64,000 nt of DNA, taken from Paratinospora sagittata. Taxonomy: Eukaryota; Streptophyta; Magnoliopsida; Ranunculales; Menispermaceae. Each line of letters starts with the position of its first letter. Position 1 is the first letter of the stretch. The DNA lies in assembly GCA_035771175.1 (NCBI GenBank), contig CM069593.1:46747554-46811553 (forward strand), in the 5' to 3' direction. The position numbers and the translations under genes were made by a program. The notes under the pieces are model-generated. The model was not told the origin of the DNA. It did no database searches and saw only the letters and a program-made list of their open reading frames with translations. This document shows positions 25,301 to 40,300 of this stretch, piece by piece.

Positions 25301-28300
25301 ATTTTAAAAATTTTCTCGGGCCCACCATTTTCTCACCATAATTTTCTTAGCTAAGGGGGCGAGAAAATAAAATTTTCTCATGAGAAAATTTTATACACTA
25401 ATTTGAAGAAGTTACAATCATATAATTGAATAACTAATTAATAATCAACTATGACAATTGTCCCATGTCCAATCAAACAACCATGAGAAAATTTTCTTAG
25501 CTATCAAACACACCCTAAGAGAAAATATTTTTAATTCTTCTAAATGAAATGAAAATAATCCTTCAACATTAAAGGAATTGGTGAAAATTGTCCAAAACTA
25601 TCATTATACATTTGGTTTGAAAAAAAAAAAACCCAAATTTCAATATGAAAAAAACTGAGGCTTAAGTCTCCGTGTATCTCAAGGCTTCAAGCCTTGAGGT
25701 GTACACCTCATCGTGATAAGCTTCACAGTGGGACCTTGAGTCTCAAGACTCGGAAGTGTTTTTTGGGTACGTTGCCTCGAGGCTATGCCTCATTCTCTTT
25801 TTAAAACAATGCAAAATAGAGATATAGAAGGAATTAGAGATGAGGCTCAATTGTTTGAGTGTGCGTGTGAGAGAAATAAGCGCATAGATGTAGAGGTGGG
25901 AGATAGAAATAGGGAAAAAACATTTTAAAAGATAGAAGTAAGGCAAAATGACACAATATCTACACTCAAACGGAGGTCATGGTGCTCACTTGGCACTTAT
26001 ATATATATATATATATATATAAAGAGATTTAGGTTTTGTTTCCTCTCATCAAAATATGTTGTGATATGAGAGCATTATTGCAACATACTAATTATGTTTT
26101 CAACATGTTACAAGAAGTGAAGAATTACCGTCTTTCTGATGCATCTATTTGGAATTTCTTTTTTGGTGTAGACTTCCGATATGCTATATAATGTCTCTGT
26201 TATTTAACTATCCAGGTTAATGTTAAGGAAAGTTTGTGGAAGTGCTTGGAAGAGGATATGATTCCTCTAGTACCTACTACAAGGACCAATTGGCTTGATT
26301 CACAACCCAAGTTATCAAAAAAACTGAAGGGTTCTACTATTTGTGTGGCGGGAGGTGTGTGGTCACATAGATGCTTTCTTCTTGGTTTGGTTTGATTTTT
26401 GCTTCATTTACAAAACTAGTTCATCTTATATTGCATGCTGATCTGTTTTTCTAGGCATCTAGGATTGTTGTAGACATGTTTTGTGATGTTTCTCGTGGTT
26501 GTTTTGGTCAAAAGATATGCAAACACAAACAAACATCTCAAAACAATGCATTATTTGCATGTACCAAGACATGCAACCAATGTTTCCATTTTAGTATTGT
26601 GAAATTTGCTGGTACAATGGTAGAAAATGATGTTCTGCATTTCCAAATAGACCCTTTGAGCTGGCATTTCCTATAAATGCAAATTTACTGCACTATGCAC
26701 TTATTGAATTGACTCACGGGTCATATACACATATTTACAGGAATACGTAGCATGACTCACAGGTCACATTGAAATCATGACTTGCTTGTACCTTAGGTGT
26801 ACGCTGAAATAAAACATTTACTATAGACATTAACATGTAGTAGTGTAGAAGCATGTCGAGGTCAACGTGTATGTATGCATGTGCATTAGGCTTGGAATGA
26901 AAATTCTACATAATTTTTTCCGAATTATAATTAAATTTTATCGATTTCTCAATCATAAAAAAAAAAAAAATAATTGAATAATTACAAAAACTCCATCGAA
27001 GTTGGTTAAATTATTGAAATAATTTGTAAAACTTATAGATCTTTTAATTCATTTATTTTTTAAAACTTTTTGAACACAAAGTAAAAATGAAAAATCAATG
27101 CTAACTTCAATTTTTGTTAGTCAATATTCTTAAAGAATAAAAGTCTATGAGATTGAAGTACAGTTTCATATGTAACGAATAAAAAATAGAAAATCACTAA
27201 TGGAACAAGCAAAATAAGATTTGCATAACTCTAATTTAAAACAAAATTGAACTTGTAATATTTAATTGTGTGTAAGTGTAACTAATCCATATAGCTCCTA
27301 TATATGTTAAGCATAAAAGTCATAAAATAGTTTGTTGTTTATGCAATATGCGTAAAAAAATAGAGATTATAAATTTTACTTTAATCCATTATATTTCATG
27401 ATTTAAGGAGTTTTTAAATATATAGTTATGTTTGTTTCTTTCCTAGATTTCACTTTGGAAAAGAAAGATTTTGGAGCCATATAGAGGAAGTAAATCAATG
27501 GGTGCATGTGATCCACCGACTTCTTAGTGATTGTCAATGGACTTTCTAGGGGAAAAATTTTAGGTGGGAGAGGATTGCGTCAAAGAGATCCATTGTCGCT
27601 GTTTCTTTTTACTTTGGTGGCCGATGTCCTAGGAAAAATAATTACTCAAGCAAGTAAATGCTCTTTGATCAAAGAATTCTCTATTGGAAACAATAACATT
27701 GAGGTCTCTCACCAGCAATTTTCAAACGACACACTTCTTTTGTTGGATGGTAATGAAAACAATGTGGTGGGCCTGGTGGCAACAATTGAAGTGCTTCATA
27801 GTTTCTGTTGGATCTTGAGGTTAAGAATAAACATGAGTAAAAGCCATTTGGTGGGTATTAACATGGACCAACAAGTTGTTCAATATTGACTAGCAAGTTG
27901 GAAATTTGACCTTTGACTTATATGGGCTTGCATTTGGGTGGGAATCCATTAAGGAGTTTTGGAACCTTGTTATTACTAAGAGTAGCAGAAGGCTTGGAGG
28001 TTGGAAGAGAGGCTTTATGATGTATAATGTATTTTTTTGCATATTGTTTATGTTTTTTTTAGGAAAGTTTTTATTTTGGTATATTTATTTTTAATGGTAG
28101 TTCTAGATAGTTTTTAAAATTCGTTTTTATTTGTTAAGTGTATTAAAAAGTATTTAGAAGTGTTTAAATAGAGTTTTAATAGGATTAGGAAGTTGCTTTT
28201 ATGTTATAAATAGGTTAGGAAACTTATTGTTAGGTGTTTTAGGTAGTTTAGACCTTGTTTTAGTGGAGTTATTTATATAAGGAGGAGCTCCATTTACGAA

Positions 28301-31300
28301 ATTTAGGAGATGATGATCAATTTTTTTTCCCTTTGAATATTTTATTTTATAAAATATATATTTGGTTATTTTTTTGCGAATTTTCGTTCTTGCTTCCGCG
28401 ACGAATATACATCACTTTCTCTCTCGAGGTGGGCAATTAGCCTTGATTCGATTGGTGTTGAATGCTCTCCCTACTTATTTTTTGTTGGATCTTGAGGTTA
28501 TGATGAAAGGACAAGCTACATAAGTTTGGTAATAAAACATCAAAACTATAGGTCCCACACCAAGCATCCTCCTAGAACCTAATATGTTCTTTATTAGGAA
28601 ACTTAAGCCTTATTGAAGTGTATGAATTTTCATAGGCTCCTAAAGGTGGCTCTAGAAATCAAGCTGGCATCTCTGGTGTTGCTCTACATCCCATATCTAC
28701 TCTTGATTACCTTGGACCAAAAGGAATCTTGTTTTTTAAGGAATCACCACAACCATTTCCAACCAACACTTTGTTCTGTTGCTTATATTACTAATTTCCA
28801 ACTTCCCCTTTACCGCATACCACTTTATGAGATGACACCTTTCAATTCATATTCCCCCTTCCATAAAAAGTCCCATCGTCATTTTCTTAATCGAAGCTAC
28901 CACTTGCCTTGGAACCTGGAACACAAATAAATAGTAAGTTGGCATAGGCTCACACATAGCCTTAATAAGAACCGCTCTTCCCCCTTTGGACAAACCTCTC
29001 TCACCTCTCAAGTCTTTTAGAAATTTTAGCAAGCACCAAATCCGAAAACTCTGTCTTTAAAGGATTACCCTCATAACTACATACCAAGATTGATTTCCAT
29101 CAATCTTCTTACCAAGTAAACTGGCTTTTACGGTTGATCTCCCAAATATGTATTCAAAATTATTTTTTTGACAATTTAATTTCAGTTTTTACTTGATTCT
29201 TAGTTTCTCTCCCCACAATTACATTGTATGACTCGTCAATTTTATACCTTAATAATATATACAATTTGAATGTCCTCTTTATATTTATATATTGGTAATT
29301 AGGTACTAATATGTTTTTCATCCAATCATCATATGTTCTTTTTGTTGATGCAATTTTTTAATAATTTTGTTAACCACAAAGCATTTGCATTTTCTATTTT
29401 TGTTAAAGTGTTCTTCTCTCAAGTGTGTTAATTTTACGAAAAAAAAAATGTTTTATGTTCTTCTATGATTAAATTTCCAAGTGGTTTTATTTAATAATCT
29501 TTCAAAATAAAATAAAATAAAAAATTTAATATAAATAAATATAAGTGTTAACTTAGTCCTTGATCGAGTAGAGTAAAGGAAGCGGATTCATATAGCCAAC
29601 CCATGCAATTAGAAAAATGAGGAAAAGGCTTACGAGTTGTGTTCAATTAATTAGAATCTTCAAAATAAGTTTTCGACCACAAATAGACATAAGGAATTAG
29701 AATTAAAATTAGGAAAAAGAATAAGATAAATGGCATAATAACAATATATATGTTTCACTAGGATTTGGTGTTATGCCAATGCTTGAGATACACAACATAT
29801 AACAATACAAAGAAACAAACAAATGGAAATGAAAAAGGAAGAATTAAAAACTACAAGAAAAACCAAATTTCTGCTTAAGGAAGAAGATAACAATATAAGA
29901 GGTTTGATTTTTTATGCAATGCTTATGGGACAACTTCAATTATGCAATTATTAGGGAGAAAGAAATTAAAAAAATTGAAAAAAAATAAGAAAAAAGAAAA
30001 CCTAACTTTGCTTAAAGTCAAGGTTTGGGTTTTAAGTTTGAGATTTGCAATCTTAAGGGGTTTTGGTAAAGTATAATTTTTTTTTTTTTTTTTCATTTTT
30101 TCTAAAACAACCTTAGGTTTAATATATTTACACCAACCAACTGAAACTTCTAGAAATTTGAAAGAGCTCCATTGTTTGCCTTAAGCACCTCCTTAAACCA
30201 AATTGTGTAGGTGATGGACTAGATATTTCCTTGACGATGCCTTGACAACAATGAAATCTAAATCATTTTTCTAAGGAATCTCATCCATTATATTTTCCAT
30301 ACTACCCATGAATTTTCCATACTGAAAAAGGGTGTATCCAATGCTCTTGGCTGTCATCATTGTGGGGTCTAGGGAGGAATGATGTACGCAATCTTACCTC
30401 CACATTGGAGAGATTGTTTCTAGATTTGAACCCGTGACCTCAAGGTGACAATGGAGCAACCTTAATCATTGCGTCAAAGCTTGGCCTGCCTATGATTTTT
30501 CCATACTATGATTGTTAAATGTTTTATACGACATTCTAAGTAACTATAAATACCCAGATTGTTCTTAAGAATGTTTATATCCTTTGATGGGAAAGTCATT
30601 GCAAACATTCAATGGCTTATATCTGATCTATTCAAAAGATTGGGCAACAATGCCAAAAACTTGATGTGATTTTTTGAATAGATCAATAAAAATACTTGCA
30701 AGTGCACAAGGTTAGTTCTAACACTTAACAAGGTCGATCCACAAAGATTGGGCATGCCACTTTAAATTTTTTATGCTATATAAGTCAAATAAAAAGCAAT
30801 AATTTGATTTCGAATATCCTGGATATGAAAGCAATTAAAAAAAAAAATGTAAAACTGAAATTTAAATCAACTTGAAATGAAAATAAAGCAAGGAAATAAA
30901 GAAAAGATACCAGTAAATAATAAGTAATAAATGAAAGAAAAAAAAATAAAGAAACAGGAATTACTGGAAACAAAAAAAACTTCATTAATGTAAAAAAAAA
31001 AAGAAAAAGAAGAAGAAAACTTACAAAACTCCAAATCCTTGGGCTATGTCACTTTACCCAAGGCTTGAATCAGCAACTAGAAATAAAATCTAACCTAAAA
31101 AAAAAATGAAAATGAGAGTAGAGATGAGAATGCCCCTTAGGTTCCCCCCTTTATATAATTGTTTTGTTTCCCAAACAATTTTTTTTACAATTAATTCAAA
31201 GATTCCATTCTCCCAAACCTTCCAAAAAATCAAAGCTCAATTAAGCACCTTCTTAATACATAAGATTTTCAAAATAAAAACATTTAATAAATCAAATAAT

Positions 31301-34300
31301 CATGGTGCCATCTTGGGAGAGAATCTTTTTATTTCTCCCAACTTTGATTTCTTGACTTATTTAACATTTTGACATGTGGAACCTTCTTCTTCTTGGGCTG
31401 CAATTTGGCTATGAGCAATTTCATGGGCCACACTTGGGCTTCAGAATTCTTTTTCAAAATTAATGTTGGACCTGAAAATACCTTTAGAAAAAACAAGTGA
31501 GGCATCAAAATATAATTTATAAAAATAAATTATTTTTAACAATTGCTCAATGCTCATTGATAAAATGATATTTGGAACCTTTGGAACATTGAATTTTTTT
31601 CAACTCTAAAAAAAAAAAAAAAAAAAGGTCAACAACCTAACTAGAATCCTATGAAAATGTGAAAAAAAGAAGTTTTTCCTAAAATGCATTTCTAAAATAG
31701 CCTAAAATGACCTAAAAACACAAAAATGTGATTTCAAGAGTTTTTTTTTTCATTTTTTTTCTTTTATTTCCTAGCCTAAAAGTACTAAAAATAGGGGTAA
31801 AAATGTTGGTAGATCAAATTGATTTGATAAGAATTTGTTTGGATAAATCAGTTAGGAAGATTTCAAATTAATTTGAAATCTTCAAATCTTTCCTTATTGA
31901 TTATGTTGGTTGACTAGGATTAGTTTAAATAAAAAATAGATTTATTTGTTCCAACAAATTTGCCATAGTTTTAGGAAGATATTTTCTTATTCTGTTAGTC
32001 AACCCATTTGGTTGTTTGGTCTATTTAAGTGTATTTCTGCCACAATGAATAAAGTATTGTAGATTATCTTTTCTAAATCTGCTTTCATGGTATCAGAGCA
32101 ACTCTCTGAACCTTGATTTTTCTACCAAACGTTAAGCCAAAATACAGAATGGCTAGCGGAAAAGAAACTTCATCGTCTGAGGTTACTTCTGCTTCATCGG
32201 GGGCTGTTAATACTAGTCCAACCAATGGATTCGAAACTCCCATTCAGCAAATCACAAGTCACAAATTCAATGGACAAAATTTTGTCCAATGGTCACACTC
32301 TGTGATATTGTTCATAGAAGGAAAAGGAAAAGAAGACTATCTCACTGGTGATGCTGCAAAACCGGATGAGAAGGATCCTAAGTTTAAAACTTGGAAAACA
32401 GAGAACAGTACGGTTAGGTCATGGTTAATCAATTCCATGAATGACGAAATGGGAGAAAACTTCATGTATTACAAAACAACTAAGGAAATGTGGGATGTTG
32501 TGGAGCTATTCTAACAAGGAGAACATATTAGAAATTTTGAGACTCAAAAGCATTCTACATGACCTTCGCCAAGGAGAACTCAGCGTGACTGAATATTTCA
32601 ACACTTTGTCACGTCATTGGCAACAACTGGATATTTTTGACGAAGTAGCATGGCACTGTGCAGAAGATCACAAGCTGTACAAGGTGATATTGGAAAGAGA
32701 TCGTGTTTACAAGTTTTTGCTTGGTCTTAATAAGAACTTAGATGATGTTCGTGGGAGAATCCTAAGTACTAAGCCTCTCCCAGATGTTGGTGTAGTGTTT
32801 TCAGAAGTTAAGCAAGAAGAGAGCCGAAAAAAATTGATGTTAGGAACTCCAATAATGATGTTGTGATTTCACCCACGGATGCTTTTGCTTTAGCCACCCA
32901 AGGATCACAATTCAACAACGAGAATCAACAGCGAAAGGGTCGACCTTGGTGTGATCATTGCAAAAACCTGGACACACCAAAGATGCTTGAAAATTCATGG
33001 AAAACCTGCAAACTGGACTCATCGGAAGCCGAATGAAGGGAGAGGCTTTCAAGTCTCGCAAGATAAACAGGGAATGGATTTTCCAACACAACAACAGCAA
33101 GCAGACTCTTCGATTTCACTAAATAGGGAACAACTTGAGCAACTCTATGGTCTTCTCACTCCAACATTAACACCACCTAAGCCAAATTCCAATGTAGGAC
33201 TGTGCACCATGTTACACAATGGTAACCATTCAGCCTTAATCTCTTCTGTTCATACCCAGGAACCGTGGATCATTGATTCCGGTGCCTTTGATCACATTAC
33301 AGGTTACTCTAACCATTTTTCCACCTATACTCAATGTTCTAGTCTTGCTAAAATAAGGATTGCAGATGGGTCTTTATCTACTATTGCTGGAATAGGTTCA
33401 ATACAAGTTTCTAAAAATCTTATTCTTCACTCTGTCTTACCTGTTCCAGCTTTGAAATGCAATTTGTTGTCTATTAGTAAACTCACTTGTGACAATAATT
33501 GTGTGGCTAATTTTCATCCTTCCACGTGTCAATTTCAGGACCTATCATCGGGGAGGACGATTGGTAGTGCTAGAGTCTATGAGGGACTTTATTTTCTGGA
33601 GAACACATATTCTAAGAGTCGACAAGCACTTGTGTTTGGAGTGTCATCTGTTTCGTTTTCTTCTGGTAAAGAAATAATGTTGTGGCTTCATAGACTTGGC
33701 CACCCCAATTTTTCATATTTAAGGTTTCTGTTACCACCTCTCTTTACAAATAAAGCATCTATTTCATTTGTTTGTGATATTTGTCAATTTGCTAAGCATA
33801 CTCGGGTACCTTTTTCACCAAAGCCATATGAACCTTCTATGCCTTTTACTTTAATTCACGGTGATATCTGGGGTACATCTAAAGTAACAACCTTGAATGG
33901 AAAACGATGGTTTGTCACTTTTATCGATGATCATACACGGGTAACTTGGGTTTATTTGCTTAAAGAGAAATCTGAAACGAGCCAACTTTTCCAAGATTTC
34001 CACAATATGGTTCAAACTCAATTTCAGAGAAAAGTTTCAGTTTTAAGAATTGATAACGGGGGTGAATATTTTTAGTCTATTTTGGGTAATTATCTTGATC
34101 AGCAAGGAATTGTTCATCAAAGTTCTTGTGTTGACACACCACAGCAAAATGGAGTCTCAGAGAGAAAAAATAGACATTTGCTAGAAGTGGCATGTGCTCT
34201 TATGTTCACTATGAATGTGCCCAAATATCTGTGGGGGGATACCATTCTAACCGCTGCCTTTCTCATCAATAGATTACCCAGCCGCATCTTGAAATTTAAA

Positions 34301-37300
34301 TCCCCTTTATTTGTTCTTACAACCCAAATTCCACACCTTGATATTCTCACTAATAACCTTCCTCTCAAAACCTTTGGTTGCACTACATTCGTCCATGTTC
34401 ATTCCCAACACTATTCCAAACTTGATCCCTGAGCCATAAATACCATATGTCTTGGATATTCCCCAACAAAGAAAGGATACCGATGCTTTTGTCCCAAAAC
34501 CAAAAAGTTTTTTGTTACCGGAGATGTTTCCTGCTTTGAAGAGATACCATATTATTCCCACACTTTGCTTCAGGGGGAGAATATTGACAAAGAAGCTCCT
34601 TTGTGGGAATGGAATACCATAGCTGAAGGAACTCTATTACCACTATCATTACCATCACCATCCACAGTCGGAGTTCCGACTCCAATCATAATCAAGAGTC
34701 GAGACTCCAACTCCAGACCCAACAAAAACAAAGTTTGAGACTTCACCTCCACAACCAACATTTGATCCTATCATTGAAACAGGAAGGGACACTTCTATTC
34801 CAAATCAACAAGAGCTACTGGTTTACTCTTGGAGGAAAGGTTCTCAAGAAAATAAACCTCTCACGGGCACTACGGACTGTCCTAAATCTAAACCTATGGT
34901 AGGTAATGCTCCATCATCCTTAAGTAATTCCGAAATTGTTCTTGATAGGCTAGATGAACCCATTGCCCTTAGAAAAGGTGTTCGGTCATGTACAAAACAT
35001 CCAATTTCTAAATTTGTGTCGTATGATAATCTATCACCTTTGTTTCGTGCCTTCACAACAAATCTTTCTAGACTTGATGTTCCCAGGACAATTGAGGAGG
35101 CTATGGTTCTAGAATGGAAATCTGTTGTGCGAGAAGAGATGCAAGCTCTTGAGAAGAATGAGACTTGAAGTTTGGTGGAGCTCCCACAAGGCAAGAAAGT
35201 GGTTGGATGCAAGTGGGTATTTACTATTAAAGTTCGACTAGATGGTTTAGTAGAGTGGTACAAAGCCCGACTAGTGGCAAAGGGCTTCACACAAACCTAT
35301 GGGATAGACTACACAAATACATTTGCTCTAGTTGCAAAACTCAATATTGATTGAGTTCTCTTATCATTAGCAACAAATTTGGATTGGCCTCTGTATCAAC
35401 TTGTTGTGAAGAATGCCTTCTTAAATGGAGAGCTCGAGGAAGAAGAATATATGAGTCTTCCACCAGGTTTCTATGAAGGTAAACAGGACAAAACAGTGTG
35501 CGGATTGAAGAAATCTTTATATGGTCTCAAGTAGTCACCAAGGGCTTGGTTTGAAAGGTTTCCTAGGGTGCTCAAAGATCATGGATACTTGCAAGGGCAA
35601 TCTGATCATACTCTATTTGTTAAACATTCATTGAACAAGAAAGTCACAGTTTTGGTTGTCTATGTAGATGACATAATACTTGCTAGAGATGACTTCCAAG
35701 AGATGGAAGAGCTTAAGAGGATTATGGCAAGGGAGTTTGAGATCAAGGATCTGGGAACCATGAGATATTTTCTAGGAATGGAGGTTGCAAGGAGTACAAA
35801 AGGAATCTCCATATCACAAAGGAAGTATACGATGGACTTGTTAGAAGAGACAGGAATGCTCGGCTGCAAACTTATAGACACCCCAATTGAACCAAGAGCA
35901 AAAGGGATTATGACATGGTGGATTGGGACTTTCTTGATTATGTCATGCGTAATGAGGGCATGGGCGCCAAGTGGCGAGGGTGGATCTATGCTTGCCTCAG
36001 TTCGGTCACTTACTTAGTTGTCATCAACGGTAGACCAAGAGACAAGTTCAAAGCTAGTAGAGGGTTGCGACAAGGAGATCCTCTTTCCTCGTTCCTATTT
36101 ACTATTGTGGCAGATGTTTTGGGGAGGCTTGTCCAAAAAGCTTGCCAATGCTCAGTGGTTCGGGGTTTCTTAGTGGGTAAGGAGCGAGTGGAGGTGTCTC
36201 ACCTTCAATATGTGGATGATACTTTTTTCCTGATGCATGGTGAGGAGGAAAATGTTGCTAGCATGATTGATGTTCTCCACTGCTTTTGTAAGCTATTTGG
36301 GTTGGGCATCAATATGCAGAAAAGCCAATTGGTGGGCATTAACATGGACCCTTATACTATCTCAGTTATGGCCAGCACATTGGTTGCGGTGTTGGCAGCT
36401 GGCCACTATTATACCTTGGGTTACCATTGGGGGGAAATCCAATCAAAAAGGATTTTTGGGCTCCAGTGATTTCTAAGGTTGAAAAGCGGCTAAGTGGATC
36501 GCGAAGAAGTTTTTTATCAAGTCAGTGTTGCAGTCCATTCCATGCTATAACCCATCTCTTTTCAAGGCACCTATGGAAGTGGTAAATATATTGGAAAGAT
36601 CTATGAGGACCTTTTTCTAGAAAGGGGGTGATGATGGTCATCTTGTCAATTGGAAGGATGTTCAGAAATCTCAGGCTGATGGTGGTCTTGGCATTGGTAA
36701 TGTCAAATTTAGAAACATTGCCCTATGTGCGAAGTGGTTATGGAGGCTTATGAAAGAAGAAGATACTCTCTGGGTGCAAGTGATTCGCAGCAAGTTCGAG
36801 AGCACTAGCAATGGTCGGGAATCAAGGAACACATCTCAATCCTCACATCGAAGCCCATGCAAATTCATTTCTAGCCTCTATCAGTCCTTTCTTCCACACA
36901 TCACTCCCAAGGTCGGAAATGGCCCACTGATTTGGTTTTGGGAGGATTCTTGGTGTGGAGATAACCCCCTTGCCCTTTCCTACCCTTACCTTTACCGTCT
37001 TTCTAACACAGCCAATAAACCCATTGCATTTTTCCTCTCCAACCAAAACCCAGATTCACCATCCCTTCATCCTACATGGAATCTTCATCTTCCAAGACCA
37101 CTTACAAATCGTGAACAAGCTGAGATTGTCCCTCTTCTTGATCAAATCGACCATGTTAGGATCACATCCACTTTAGATGATAGTTTCTTCTGGGCTGGAT
37201 CATACGGGGTCATATTCTTGTAAATCCTTCTTTCACTTCATCCTTAATACATCCCATCCTACAACAAATTCCCTTTCTCATCACATTTGGAAAGTGCCAA

Positions 37301-40300
37301 TTCCAACGAAAATACAAGTATTTGGTGGCTGGTTTCTCTTAACTGGATATGTACCCAGGATCTACTACAGAGACGCCTCCCACAATGGAGTATTTCACCT
37401 TATTGCTGCATATTATGCTTTCAGGACCATGAGAAGATGGAACATCTATTTTTTAGATGTGCATTTGCTTTATAGGTCTGGTGTGATTGGGAGAACTATC
37501 ACCCTCGGAATTTTTTGAAACCATCCTTTTGTGAGGACTGTATGCTTTTTAATCATGCTGGTGGTGTCACAAAGAGGGGTAAGGATATTGGTTGCATTGT
37601 TTCTTTGGCAGTTTTGTGGTCCTTATGGATTGAAAGGAATAACAGGATCTTCAAAGGTGTATCTAGAGATCCAAAATCAGTTTGGGAGTCCTCCAAGATT
37701 TTGGCAGCAGGTTGGGTTAGCTCCTCTTAAGCTAGGGGCAGGGTATTCATTCTCTGATTGGTATTGGAATTGGGAGGCTTTAATGTAACTGTTTGGACTG
37801 TGTTTGGGGATGTTGTGAGTTTAGTAGGTGTTTATTTTGCTTGCCCCCCTGGTTTTCATGAGCATGCCTTATGCTCCCTGTCACTATGTACTCATTTACC
37901 TATTAATATAACGTTTTATTGTTTCTTCTCAAAAAAAAAAAAAAAAACCAAGAGCAAAAAAGAAATTGGCTGATGGAAATTTTGTAGACACCGGTAGATA
38001 TCAAAGGCTTGTGGGAAGGCTGATCTACCTCTCACACACTCAGCCTGACAAAGCATTTGCGGTTAGTGTGGTCAGCCAATACATGCATTCACCATGCCAA
38101 AGACATCTTGATATAGCCTATCGTATATTAAGATACCTCGAGAAAAATCCAGGGAGAGGACTATTTTTCAAGAAAAATGAGGATAGGAAAGTTAAAGTCT
38201 ACACAGATGCCGATTGGGCAGGTTCTGAAACAGATAGAAGGTCAACATTTGGATATTGTTCTCAGCTTTGAGGAAATTTGGTGACTTGGCGTGGCAAAAA
38301 ACCGACTGTAGTTGCAAGGAGCAGTGCCGAGGCTGAATATAGGGCCATGGCTCATGGTATTTGTGAGCCAATCTGGATAAAACGACTGCTAGAGGAATTA
38401 AGGATTGATTGTGAGTTCCCTATGCAACTCTATTGTGACAACAAGGCCACAATCAGCATAGCACACAATCCGGTTCATCATGACAGAACCAAACACGTAG
38501 AGGTGGGTAGGCATTTCATCACAGAAAAAGAGAATGAGATAATCAGTGTAGATTACATTCCTACAAAGCAACAAGTGGCTGATATTCTCACAAAAGGACT
38601 GCATGGACCGGCGTTTGAGTTTCTAATAAGCAAGCTTGGACTCATAGACATCTACGTCCAAGCTTGAGGGGGAGTGTTGGCAGATGAAATCAAATTGATT
38701 TGATAAGAATTTGTTTGGATAAATCAGTTAAGAATTTGAAATCTTCAAATCTTTCCTTATTGATTATGTTGGTTGACTAGGATTAGTTTAAATAAAAAAC
38801 AGATTTGTTTGTTCCAACAAATCTGCCATAATTTTAGGAAGATATTTTCTTGTTCTGTTATTCAACCCATTTGGTTGTTTGGTCTATTTAAGTGTATTTC
38901 TGCCACAATGAATAAAGTGTTGCAGATTATCTTTTCTAAATCTGCTTTAAAAAAATATGCAAAATTATAATTTCATCAGTATCCATGACATAATTCTGTA
39001 TATAGGTCATAATCATAGTTCTTCATGGTGATGCTTAGAACCTTCCAGCCATTTTTTCCCCTTCTTGTCTATTTTATTGCCTCTATGATTGATCATTTAG
39101 TGGATTTTGCTTGTTTGCATTTACTTTTTGCATTGCTTTATAATTGATCATAGTTCTTCATGGTGGTGGCGAGAACCTTCCAGCCATTTTTCCCCTTTCT
39201 TGTCTAGTTTATTGCCTCTATGATTGATCATTTAGTGGATTTTGCTTGTTTGCATTTATTTCTGCTTTGCGTTATAAACTTATAATAGGCAATTCAAGCC
39301 ATAAAAGTTTAGCTTTACATTTTCTGTGTGGTGTATGTTGAAGAAATCGCAATGGTCCAAATAGCAAGTTGTCAAATGATTAGCCTGATTACTTTGTGAT
39401 ATTTTGTGCTCGTTTACATGCAGAGCCAATAAAAGTGGACATTGAATTTAGAAACCCTCTTAAGATACCAATTTCGGTTTCTGGTGCTTCTCTCGTTTGT
39501 CAGCTATCTGCAAAAACTGAGTCAGTAGAATCTGGTAATCCAGTTCCTTTATTTAACATCTAAGCAACATGCTCTCGTGTTTTCTTTGTCTGACATTTTG
39601 ATGGTTTTGAGTGCATTCTATTCTGCAGAATTAGGTGATGAGCATGTCAATAATGTGGATGGACATTCATCAACCACTGATTTAGAGCTCAAGAAGTTAA
39701 AAAGCAGTTGGTATTTTTGTAGACTTCTGAAGAATCATTCCATGCTAAACATTTTCTCTTGTAAATATTTTCCTATTTGGTGTATTTTGGTGCTTATGAC
39801 TCTAGTTACTTGATAATGTCAGGGAGCAAAATGCTGGAAGTTCTTCATTTGTACCATCAGAATTTGACTTTTCATTGGGAGGATGTGAGGCAACTACAGT
39901 AAGCTTTCATGAAAACATCTGCACTACAATCTAGGTTCAACCAAGTCCTAACTAAGCTGGTTGTTGAATGAGTTTTTATAATCTTAATCCATTTTAACCT
40001 CTCTAAATTAGATAACAGTGATGCTATTTTATCATTTTCACGTTTTTATGCATTTGAACATGATTATCAAAACCCCAATTCGAATTTATGAATCTTATGA
40101 TGCACAGTTCTATTCAAGGGAAATCGATTCAAATCCTTAACATGAATCCCAACACCGCTGAATCTTATCAAAAATCTTAAAAAACAGTGGATTTGAGTCT
40201 TACAATTCGAGCGAATTCATAAGATTCAAAAACTGAAATATATATATCTTATATCATAGATGTAAAATATCATGTTTTACTTTTAATTTAAGCACTTAAA

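Larger units (their letters stand above)
31804..38950 (+). mobile_element. Ty1/copia LTR retrotransposon (decayed), with nested L1
   Basis: Two LTRs (31804-32087 and 38675-38950) start TGTTGG and are flanked by AAAAA on both sides (31799-31803, 38951-38955). The primer-binding site TGGTATCAGAGC follows the left LTR directly; the polypurine tract GAGGGGGAG precedes the right LTR. Order inside is gag, protease, integrase, reverse transcriptase, RNase H, which defines copia. Frameshifts and stops break the reading frame in gag, integrase and RT, so it is not autonomous. Without the 2.04-kb L1 it would be about 5.1 kb. Confidence 0.92.

Noticed and set aside
31804..38950. An active copia element
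   Set aside because: LTR divergence, frameshifts in gag, stops in integrase, RT and RNase H, and a nested L1 all show that it is dead.
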